This document shows, piece by piece, positions 8,601-14,991 of a stretch of 47,706 nucleotides of DNA. The position numbers and the translations under genes are program-made. Below the pieces are notes generated by a model, which was not told where the DNA came from, made no database searches, and saw only the letters and a list, made by a program, of their open reading frames with translations. This DNA comes from Planctomycetota bacterium (GTDB lineage: Bacteria > Planctomycetota > Planctomycetia > Planctomycetales > Planctomycetaceae): positions 1 to 47,706 of the forward strand of contig JAURQH010000008.1 of the NCBI GenBank assembly GCA_030836185.1, written 5' to 3'. Numbering within the stretch: the stretch's first letter is position 1; each line of letters begins with the position of its first letter.

Positions 8601-9027
8601 CCGCCTGCTTTCCAATATGTTCCTGATCACCCAACATTGGACCTGCTGGCATATCTCCTCGGGGCCACGGAGCTCCCATCTTAATCCAGCGCGATAAAAC
8701 GCTGATGTCGTCTTCCGTTAACGGATCGCTCGGGGCAGGTGGCATCTCAAATGATTCATGACGTACCGCTTCAATCAGTAAACTTTCATCCGGTTTTCCA
8801 ATCACCATCGCGGGGCCACTATCACCTCCCTTGAGAACCAGTTCGCGTGCGTCGAGTCGTAGTCCTGATTCCTGTTTTTTGATGCCATGGCATTCCTGAC
8901 AATGTTGCGCAAGGATCGGACGAATGCGGTTTTCAAAGAACTCGATCTGTTTGGGAGTCGGTCCCGCCGCGTGTGCAGACAAAATGGAACCGAGCAAGAT
9001 TATCAATAAATTGCAGGCAGGCTTCAT
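5686..9027 (-). CDS. DUF1549/DUF1553 cytochrome c-domain exported protein
   Basis: Large exported protein typical of Planctomycetota, about 1113 residues from the chosen ATG at 9027. An upstream in-frame start at 9078 would prepend 17 unlikely residues before the signal peptide MKPACNLLIILLGSILSAHA. Residues 22-130 form a planctomycete cytochrome-c domain (PSCyt1) with heme motif CQECH (43-47) and a distal Met candidate (EMPPAP). DUF1549 follows, including CARCHDHKYDPI, then DUF1553 (LTSRVMANRIWMHLFDQGLV). A beta-rich insertion lies near the C-terminus (WYGQAYQFAAEFPAPDAGH), and the family ending NEFLFVD is present. Members often pair with a DUF1501 protein, but none is visible here. The function is thought to be redox-linked surface degradation and is not established. 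A run of eight G on the plus strand (5753-5760) encodes part of a poly-proline stretch. Confidence 0.93.
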   Translation of the reverse strand: MKPACNLLIILLGSILSAHAAGPTPKQIEFFENRIRPILAQHCQECHGIKKQESGLRLDARELVLKGGDSGPAMVIGKPDESLLIEAVRHESFEMPPAPSDPLTEDDISVLSRWIKMGAPWPRGDMPAGPMLGDQEHIGKQAEDHWAFQSIVKPAIPQVSENGTSSAIDAFVVRKLKENGLAISSEADRRTVIRRVSFDLIGLPPTEGEITEFVNDQSPDAYEKLVDRLLASPHFGERWGRHWLDIARYADTRDWFPQIDPRYPYAWTYRDWVIRAFNNDMPYDQFLKYQIAADQIVEKEDSEHLAALGLLTVGPRFRNNTQEQISDRIDVVTRGVLGLTVTCARCHDHKYDPIPIEDYYSLYGVFASSSIPEDLPLIEGFPVPEKEYKKFQQARAEKQAELDKYKLGLKVEATQNLRQRPADYLQGYYEMNILKKESVRSLISKRKLKETAMTPLARNLDLATKQKVWKTHPVLGAYLSLIRVSDQQFDQKREELIKTYGEKLNPLMKQALSENPPKNASELHTTLGQLLKQSQQKMAQAVKANPNTKPTNITLDDPNWEGVRQVLYDPKSPFSLDVEAVTAASKLLGKGRVELAKRQNAVKDVEISHPGSPARAMVMIDNEKPMTPMVFLRGDSKRRGDRVPRQFLEIIAGQEREPFAKNRSGRLELAEAIVAKDNPLTSRVMANRIWMHLFDQGLVSTPGDFGLRSDPPTHPELLDWLSASLIESDWSIKSLIRQIVLSRTYRQSSEIEERQAKVDPDNQYLWRANRKRLDFEAMRDAMLVAGGEIDVTVGGKPEDLTEVPFTTRRTVYGFIDRVNLDPIFSTFDFATPDQSTPERAETMVPQQALFAMNHPFVIEQAQKLAESSDFQVQQTPQAKVRFLYRHLFGREATSEEIRLTVNFIESTDAQASLRSGPWRYGYGSSDPSVLSDEGFTELTFWYGQAYQFAAEFPAPDAGHLRIGSTILHPGKSNQFAAIRRWVSPVSGVIQITGELEHLRDKGDGVRAQVIASKAGRLGEWKVLQSSVQTELTEYTVSVGETIDFVLDNNGTTNSDASKWTPVIKLIKQTGGPSSELKLWNARSDFSPPPPPPLGEWEQVIQALMLTNEFLFVD

Positions 9028-9095
9028 CGGAAGGATGCTCCAAGGGTCGCAAAAGGGAGGGAATCGCAGTCGATTCAAAGGCTGGATCTTATATT

Positions 9096-9116
9096 GTATC
9101 GCATTTGAGGCGATAC
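9096..9116. promoter_or_regulatory. Inverted repeat upstream of the DUF1549 gene
   Basis: A perfect 7-bp inverted repeat, GTATCGC and GCGATAC, is separated by 7 bases. It lies about 70-90 bases upstream of the ATG at 9027. The size and spacing fit a dimeric repressor operator. No promoter elements could be confidently placed and no cognate regulator is identified. Confidence 0.3.
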
Positions 9117-9269
9117 TACAGTCTAAATAATGGGGCTGGCAGGTCTCTATGCGGCAGTTTTCACGGTTTGTTGACTGATGACAAGGTCATGATATCGTTT
9201 CAAAATTGGATGGTGGCCTTTTCTGATGGGAATCTGATCCGCCTCTTTCCCAAACGCTGAACCGCCGAT

Positions 9270-9366
9270 TCAAGATTTGAAGATTCGATGATTTGGGGGT
9301 GTGCTATTTCCGAATCTTGAAATCAAATCTTGCCAAATCTTGATTCTGAATCTTCCCGAATCTTGA
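9270..9366. repeat. Cluster of AATCTTG-type short repeats
   Basis: A roughly 100-bp stretch contains about seven near copies of AATCTTGA or its complement (TCAAGATTTGAAGATTCGA, then CGAATCTTGAAATCAAATCT and so on). It is non-coding. It looks like a degenerate intergenic repeat of the kind frequent in planctomycete genomes. It starts a gene-free region running from 9117 to about 11080, in which no convincing open reading frame was found. Confidence 0.5.
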
Positions 9367-9630
9367 GCAAGTTGTTGGCTTCGTTCGGTTTGTGACAAAA
9401 CGCGTGGAGAGTGAAAAAGTACCCCAATGTCGGTGCGCATTTTCTACGCCACGCGAAATCGCTCTCTTTCTCACGTTGCAGCGGTCGTCATTGGTAAACG
9501 CTCTACGAGACAAACACCCGCAAAAATAATCCATGACCGGTGGAACCGGCCCTACGAAAACACTGGTCTCATGCCAGAGTTCTGTTGATGTTCAAATTGC
9601 CAAAGATCGATTCGCCCGCCGGCGAACTCC

Positions 9631-9709
9631 GAACGCTAACTCTGGTACGAAGAGTTTGGCAAGACCAATCATCAGTGATCATAGCCCGAACTGCGCAAGC
9701 AGTCGGGAC
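9631..9709. repeat. Composite repeat, copy 1 (A box plus B hairpin)
   Basis: The A box GAACGCTAACTCTGGTACGA continues with AGAGTTTGGCAAGACC. Ten bases later comes the B box CATAGCCCGAACTGCGCAAG plus CAGTCGGGAC. The B box folds as CCCGA(A)CTGC, tetraloop GCAA, GCAGTCGGG. Related copies lie at 10544-10580 (A box) and 10774-10870 (A and B boxes). Confidence 0.6.
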
Positions 9710-9765
9710 AGGTGCGAATCATTTTCGGCTGGCCATCGCAATCACGCATAAAGGCTACTAAATAG

Positions 9766-9870
9766 AACACGGATGAAACGGATAAAAACAGATTGTCACG
9801 GATCCAATCATTATGACGCAAAGGTGCTAAGCCGCCGAGACACGCAAAGGGAAAGAAGAGGATTTTGAGT
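9766..9870. repeat. Degenerate CGGAT / CGCAAAG repeat families
   Basis: The sequence ACGGATGAAACGGATAAAAA, followed by GATTGTCACGGATCC, is succeeded by GACGCAAAGGTGCTAAGCCG and CCGAGACACGCAAAGGGAAA. These quasi-periodic A-rich motifs (CGGAT and CGCAAAG words every 7-12 bases) recur in variant form at about 9924-9960, 10143-10175, 10200-10262, 10280-10315, 10607-10625 and 10930-10965. They are non-coding. The same style of intergenic word repeat occurs in many planctomycete and verrucomicrobial genomes; its origin is unclear. Confidence 0.5.
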
Positions 9871-9966
9871 GTGATGGCTAACGAATTATGGCCGACGACG
9901 GCAGTCGGCAGGGGAATGTCTTGAAACCGCGGAGTTCGCTGAGAACGCAGAGAATAATAAAGATCC

Positions 9967-10062
9967 GTAGGTCGGATTAGCCGAGCGAAGCGAGTCGTAA
10001 TCCGACACTTGAATTGATGTCACTGATCATGTTGGGTTACGCTTCGCTCACCGCAACCTACG
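9967..10062. repeat. REP-like bipartite palindromic element
   Basis: GTAGGTCGGATTA is followed by an inner palindrome: GTCGGATTA (9971-9979) pairs with TAATCCGAC (9998-10006) around a loop rich in GAGCGAAGCGAG. About 25 bases later comes GTTGGGTTACGCTTCGCTCA and CCGCAACCTACG, whose end is roughly complementary to the beginning (GTAGGT with ACCTAC). The arrangement resembles dispersed REP/BIME-type elements. Strong RNA or DNA hairpin potential; not coding. Confidence 0.55.
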
Positions 10063-10425
10063 TGATTATCACACGGGGGATTCTGCTGCGCAGAGCGCCG
10101 ACCGCCACCCTTTGTGCTCCAATTGAGATATTGACAAATAGACTCACGCAGCGACGCGGCGGCGCAGAGAAAGACAAGCATGATGTTCGCTGATCAGAAC
10201 TCAGCCACAAAAAACACGAAGAGACACGAAAAAATACTCTTTGTGATTTTTTGTGTTTCTCGTGGCCATTAAATGAAAGAACCGCGGATCACGCGGATGT
10301 CGCGGATAAAAATAAGAGCCTGACAACTTCGGGTGGCACGTCCTCACTGTAATGGTCGATCATGATGAGTCATTTTGTGACTCATGTCACCCAGCCAAAG
10401 ACCAAGTTCGCTATGTTGCTTCAGA

Positions 10426-10522
10426 ACCGGACGCTAGCGCGTTCCGGCTGATTCGGTCGAACAGGCAGCGAAGCCGAATTGTTATTCTGCCTGATCAGCC
10501 GCTGGGCGCTAGCCCACGGTTT
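10426..10522. repeat. Pair of GCTAGC-centred hairpin repeats
   Basis: The first hairpin is CCGGACGCTAGCGCGTTCCGG (10427-10447): CCGGA and TCCGG arms around GCTAGC. About 50 bases later GCCGCTGGGCGCTAGCCCAC with GGTTT (10498-10522) forms TGGGC/GCCCA arms around GCTA. I recall the GGGCGCTAGCCC type as a common intergenic repeat in planctomycete genomes. Confidence 0.5.
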
Positions 10523-10543
10523 ACGAAGTTCACCAACGAACCA

Positions 10544-10580
10544 CGAACGCTAACTCTGGTAGGTCGCGTTTGGTAAGATG
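10544..10580. repeat. Composite repeat, A box copy 2
   Basis: CGAACGCTAACTCTGGTAGG then TCGCGTTTGGTAAGATGG matches the A box at 9631 closely (GAACGCTAACTCTGGTA identical). No B hairpin follows within 100 bases. Confidence 0.55.
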
Positions 10581-10773
10581 GATTTGAGCGACAAACTTTT
10601 TGACGCAAAGACGCCGAGAAATGACAACATGTGTGGCCGGGGACAAACGCAGCTTAAAATCAATTCGTGTTATTCGAGTGATTCGTGGTCTTGTCTGCAT
10701 CAGTCCTGTTCGCTGGGATCGCAAATGCGTATCCCGGCAAAAATGTGTCGGATCAGTAGATTCCAAAATCGAT

Positions 10774-10870
10774 AAACGCTGACTCTGGTAGATCACCTTT
10801 GGCAAGATGAGTTTGTAGGATGATTACAAATTTCGAAGAGTCATAGCCCGAACTGCGCCAGCAGTCGGGA
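10774..10870. repeat. Composite repeat, copy 3 (A box plus B hairpin)
   Basis: A box AAACGCTGACTCTGGTAGAT then CACCTTTGGCAAGATGAG; about 30 bases later the B box TCATAGCCCGAACTGCGCCA plus GCAGTCGGGA. The B hairpin stem is identical to copy 1. Only the tetraloop changes (GCAA to GCCA), which fits selection on, or templated spread of, a folded element. Confidence 0.6.
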
Positions 10871-11081
10871 TGGGAGTAAGTCTCATTCAACATGCAATGA
10901 CACTTGTCATCCGGATTCGTGAGAAAAACTGACCACGAATGAGACGAATTAAACGAATGAAAAACACATACTCACGCTGGCGAGAGATTGGCAGCCGGTA
11001 GAGAATTAACAATATGAGTGTCTGGGGTGATCGTTTTGGATACAATCCAACACGAGATCTCATTTGTACGAAGGGGAAGAG

Positions 11082-11390
11082 ATGTCAGTGTCTCCAGACT
11101 CCAATCGTTTTAGTACGGTACTCCAATACACTTCGACCATAATATTAACAGCCAACGGTCTCGGTTGGGGCTTCTTCGTTCTTCTCTATTTCAGCAGTTC
11201 GAGTGCTGCGGAGCTCCGTAAGGATCCCGAATTCGAGCCTATGGTCATGATGGCGAATGAACTCTCTAGGCTTGCTCCAGTTGTATTGATTCTTGGTCTG
11301 GTTGCGAGCTTCTGGAAGCCTCGATGGTTCGGAATTTGGGTGACTGTGTTGGGTTTGATCGGAACCCTCGTTCTCGTCACGACTCGGTAA
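11082..11390 (+). CDS. Small hypothetical membrane protein
   Basis: A protein of about 102 residues with three probable membrane segments: TIILTANGLGWGFFVLLYF, LAPVVLILGLVASFW and FGIWVTVLGLIGTLVLV. The ATG at 11082 is preferred because AAGGGGAAGAG lies just upstream; an in-frame start at 11064 would overlap that site. It resembles no family I recognise. It stands alone after the repeat-rich gap and about 150 bp before the GntR/ABC operon on the same strand, so a link with the transporter is possible but not shown. Confidence 0.7.
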   Translation: MSVSPDSNRFSTVLQYTSTIILTANGLGWGFFVLLYFSSSSAAELRKDPEFEPMVMMANELSRLAPVVLILGLVASFWKPRWFGIWVTVLGLIGTLVLVTTR

Positions 11391-11513
11391 AGACCAAAAC
11401 AGCCAAAATTGAGAGTTCAGAAAGCAAGAATTCGCTCACCCTCTTACCCGTTTCTCTCTGATTTCAGATGATTTCAAATGATTTCTCCTAAAGGGTATTG
11501 ACTTCTCTCGTCG

Positions 11514-11539
11514 AAGTGTATTAGTGTATTGATACACTT
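11514..11539. promoter_or_regulatory. YtrA/GntR-type palindromic operator overlapping a promoter
   Basis: Nested palindromes lie immediately upstream of the regulator gene. The outer arms are AAGTGTAT (11514-11521) and ATACACTT (11532-11539). The inner palindrome is GTGTATTGATACAC (11524-11537), a perfect 14-mer. A TTGACT -35 candidate lies at 11498-11503, so the -10 region falls inside the palindrome. This fits autorepression, as known for YtrA-subfamily GntR regulators that bind GT-rich/AC-rich palindromes. Confidence 0.75.
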
Positions 11540-11553
11540 ATTTGGCGATACTC

Positions 11554-11949
11554 ATGACTGTCCATCCTCAACAATTTGAAGTGCATCCCTCCTCGGGGGT
11601 GCCGATTTACGTGCAAATCATCGAACAGGTGCAGGCGATGATTGCGGGGGGAATCCTCAAACAGGGCGATATGCTGCCCAGTGTTCGGCAAATGGCGACT
11701 GAACTCGGCGTCAATCCGATGACCATTTCCAAAGCGTATTCAAAGCTCGAAGCCGAGGAAGTGGTCGAACGTGTTCGCGGCAAAGGGATGCAAGTTCGGA
11801 AGATGGCTACCGAGGGGAGTCAAAAAGAACGCCTGAATGATCTCGCTCCTTTGATGGGGCAAGCCGTTGTCCGCGGCCGTCAACTCGGACTGACCGATGC
11901 GCAGATTCTCTCTCTCGTCCGTCAACTCTTGAAGGAGTTTACATCATGA
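11554..11949 (+). CDS. GntR family transcriptional regulator, YtrA subfamily
   Basis: A protein of about 131 residues from ATG 11554; an in-frame TTG at 11542 sits almost on the operator and is less likely. The N-terminal winged helix spans about 10-75 (VPIYVQIIEQVQAMIAGGIL, LPSVRQMATELGVNPMTISK, KAYSKLEAEEVVERVRGKGM). The C-terminus is only a short helical tail, as in YtrA-type members that lack a large effector domain. Such regulators normally repress their own operon with an ABC transporter. That is exactly the context here: the stop codon overlaps the ATPase ATG (ATGA) and the operator lies 15 bp upstream. No good Shine-Dalgarno sequence is seen, so translation may be leaderless. Confidence 0.92.
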   Translation: MTVHPQQFEVHPSSGVPIYVQIIEQVQAMIAGGILKQGDMLPSVRQMATELGVNPMTISKAYSKLEAEEVVERVRGKGMQVRKMATEGSQKERLNDLAPLMGQAVVRGRQLGLTDAQILSLVRQLLKEFTS

Positions 11950-12856
11950 CCAGCGCAATCATCGAGACTCATGACTTGAAAAACAATTCGAGAAAATCAC
12001 CGTTCTGAACGGAATCGACCTGACAATTGAAGCAGGTCAGGTCGTCGGATTATTGGGGACCAATGGCTCAGGAAAAACGACACTCCTCAAATGTTTATTG
12101 GGTTTATTACGCCCCACATCAGGGACAAGTGCCGTCTTCGGAGAGAGATCGTGGGACTTGTCGGCGTCTTCAAAATCGCGACTGGGCTACGTCTCTCAAG
12201 AGTTCGCATTGCTTCCCTGGATGAACGTCCGCTCGATGACGGAATACACGGGAGCGTTTTACGAACAGTGGGACCAACCCTATGTCGACCTCTTATTAAA
12301 AGAATGGAGCCTCGATGAAAAAGCTCGGGTGGCCACGCTCTCGGTCGGCCAACGCCAAAAGCTGGCCGTCATTCTCGCACTCGGTCATCACCCCGAATTG
12401 CTCATTCTGGACGAACCGGTCGCCAGCCTCGATCCGGTTGCCCGGCGTCAGTTTCTCAAATCGCTGATCGAATTTACAGAACACGAAGAGAATACAATTT
12501 TGTTCTCAACACACATCACGTCCGACCTGGAACGAGTCGCCTCGCATGTGGTGTTTCTCGATGAGGGAAAAGTTGGCTTTAAGGAGGAACTCGACGAACT
12601 GAAAAACCGCGTGAAGCGAGTGCGCATCTCGGGCGTTCATAATCTGGAGCAGAAACTGAAGATTCCTGGAACTCTTCGAGCCGAGTATCACGAGACACAC
12701 GCCTTGCTCACCGTCAAAGATTATCAGGCCCAGCAGATGGACTCGTTGGCAGAAGAACTCAATGCCACCATCACGGTGGAAGATCTCAATCTGGAAGAGA
12801 TTTTTCTGGAACTATCGGATCAATCGACCTCGTCTCTACAACAGGTGATCGCATGA
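11946..12856 (+). CDS. ABC transporter ATP-binding protein, frame change near the start
   Basis: ATPase of an ABC-2-type exporter. The ATG at 11946 overlaps the GntR stop and encodes MTSAIIETHDLK. The frame then hits a stop, while the -1 frame continues as KQFEKITVLNGIDLTIEAG and the whole ATPase. The switch is at the AAAAAC run (11979-11984). The first in-frame Met of the long frame (12053) is inside the Walker A motif and cannot be the true start. Visible motifs are Walker A GTNGSGKTT, Q-loop YVSQEF, signature LSVGQRQKL, Walker B LLILDEPVASLDP and switch histidine STHITSDLE. The C-terminal part resembles CcmA/YtrB-type ATPases. The frame change could be a sequencing error, a mutation, or programmed -1 slippage on A-rich codons. 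It overlaps the permease gene by ATGA. Confidence 0.88.
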
Positions 12857-14984
12857 GCAAAACATCCGACCGCTATTATGAAATTCTCAGAACTTACTGG
12901 CGACGACCGTTGGTGTTGTTGCTGGCAGTATTGTTCCTGATCTGTTTCGGCAATCTGGCATTCATGCCAATGTCCAATCGAAACTCGGATATCTACGCGG
13001 AGCCAGAACATGAAGGACGTCTGGATTTCGTCAATTCGAGCGTTGATCAAGCACAATCTGCAACACATTCCACAGACGGACAAGAGACTCTGGATGACTT
13101 ACTCGAAAAACGAGATGGCAAGTCGATTCGTTCCTTGTGCGTGGTTGAGCAGAAAGATGGAGATCGGCTCCCCGATTTAACAAAGCTACCGAATCTCGGT
13201 TATCTGAAACTTTCAGGATTTGACCTCACCGATGAAATTGTCGAACAGATTTTGCGACTCCCAAAATTGAACGCTCTGGAACTTACCAGCACAGAGATGC
13301 CAACAGGTGCGCTCGAACGACTTGGACAAAAAATGACCGAACTTCAAATTCGCAGCCTCGGCATGGAACACCATCTGGACGAGATACCGAAGATGTCAGC
13401 CGTGCGGTTACTAACCGTGGAATATGAAAGTCCCTCTCCTGAATTGATGGAAGCCATTACAAAAATCCCTCATCTTCAGAAACTCTCACTTGTGCCACGA
13501 GGCCGCAGATCTGGCTCCCAAAATGCACCCGTACTATCACCGAAGATACTAGCCTTGCTTCAAGCTCACCCCACCTTGAAAGATGTCTACGCGGATGGGC
13601 ACAGTTGCAACACCCTCACCAATTCGAGACACAGCCGTTACTCCCCGTACGTTCATTTCCACTCCAATATTCTAGTGACAAGCATGCGGCCGTAAGAGGT
13701 GCATGCTTTGCAATTGGTGTACTTGGTGCTCTCATTATCATTCAACTATGGGGACATTTTATGCTCCCAGCCGCAGCCGTCGTCCCCAATTACCTGCGAC
13801 CACACCGTCGTGTGGCCGTTGCACTGCTGTGCTTTGGCTCTTTGTTGATTTGGCTCTCACTCCTGCGATACGATTTTGATCAACTCGCCATTACCTCGGT
13901 TGTGCTGGTCACTTCGGGAATAATGAGCCTCTACATGATGATGTTCACCATCGAAAATCGTCTCCTCAAGAACTGGATTGCACCGATTTTTGTCATCGTC
14001 TGTTTCACAGCTCCCGCAATTTTGTGGCAAGTAGGATCTGGATTATCGAGCGAATTTGCCTGGTACATGCACGGCCATACGCTAAGACTGGCAGCCGCCA
14101 TGAGTCTGCTATCGATTATGGTTATCGCTGATGCGTTTCGGCAATTATCCACGGTGACGCACCAAGTGAACGAGAAGTTTTCCTCGCTCCCGGCATTCTC
14201 TCCCTGGGATGCAAAAAAAATGAAAACGTTGGAGGGTCAGCAATACAACAACTGGTTGATCAGACTTATGGATCGTGGTTATCAGCGACTCGAATATCGA
14301 TCACGGACGACGCTGCAAATGGTTTCGCTTTGGCGCAGAGGAAATCTGTTTCGTCCGATCTATGTGTTATTTTTTATGGTTTTGGTAATGATATTTGGAA
14401 TCGTTCCACAACTGCTGATGCAAGTAATGGCCGGTACAGAAATCACCTCCAATTATTTCGAGCTGTTTACGAAATTACTGGCAGGACCATTTGGTGTGGG
14501 ATTTATGATGCCAATGATCGGATGGTGGCTACGAAGCCGAACGTTTGAATCAGAATCGCTTAAGCCAGTCTCCCGCGAGTCTCTGTGTAAGCAGCTCTAT
14601 CTCGGTTTGGCCTGCGATCATTGGCTCGCATGGCTCGTCATGATCGGCTTCGTCGGGCATCGCGCGACAGTCGCTCCCGAAGGATGGGTGGAAATCGGCG
14701 GACTGTTCATTCTTCTGGGGATTGCCGCCCCGCTCTGGATCATTGGGATCAGCACATGTGTGCTGGTCTTCAAACGCGCCTGGGTCGTTTTAGCCAGCAT
14801 GATTGGGCTCTATGTACTGGTTGCTATTGGGATCGGTATTACTGTCGCGTTCGCGTTCGGGGTCGTTCCCGGCAGCACCAAAGACATGCAGATGTTGTAT
14901 CTGTTTGCGATGTTCGCGCTGATTGCCGCCCTTGCGTTGAACCTGATCATGTACAAAGCCTTGTTGAGACGCGAATGGGGCTGA
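12853..14984 (+). CDS. ABC permease with leucine-rich-repeat loop, frameshifted
   Basis: Two frames make one protein of about 710 residues. The first frame (12853-13695) has a membrane segment (LVLLLAVLFLICFGNLAFM), a polar linker, then leucine-rich repeats (about residues 100-225: LPNLGYLKLSGFDLTD, LPKLNALELTSTEMPT, IPHLQKLSLV). At about 13597-13599 (GATGGGCACAG) the frame should change by one base to give ...KDVYADG-AQLQHPHQF. This leads into the second frame (ATG-defined part 13605-14984), which has about ten membrane segments. It is the transporter partner of the ATPase (ATGA overlap). LRRs inserted between the first and second spans of a permease are unusual and would lie outside the membrane, probably binding a protein or envelope ligand. 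The lost base is in a G run. The gene may be broken, or the base call wrong. Confidence 0.8.
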
Positions 14985-14991
14985 TTCAAAC

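Noticed and set aside
9304-10805. Several 60-90-codon frames in the repeat-rich gap
   Set aside because: They run through repeats and hairpins, overlap each other on both strands and read as basic low-quality sequence; none has a convincing start.
9079-11081. CRISPR array or tRNA cluster
   Set aside because: Repeats are too irregular in spacing and sequence for CRISPR, no cas gene is present, and no cloverleaf with TTCGA-type arm and acceptor stem was found.
12053-12856. Stand-alone ABC ATPase gene starting at 12053
   Set aside because: That Met lies inside the Walker A region, so the protein would lack its first strand; the real start is at 11946 in another frame.
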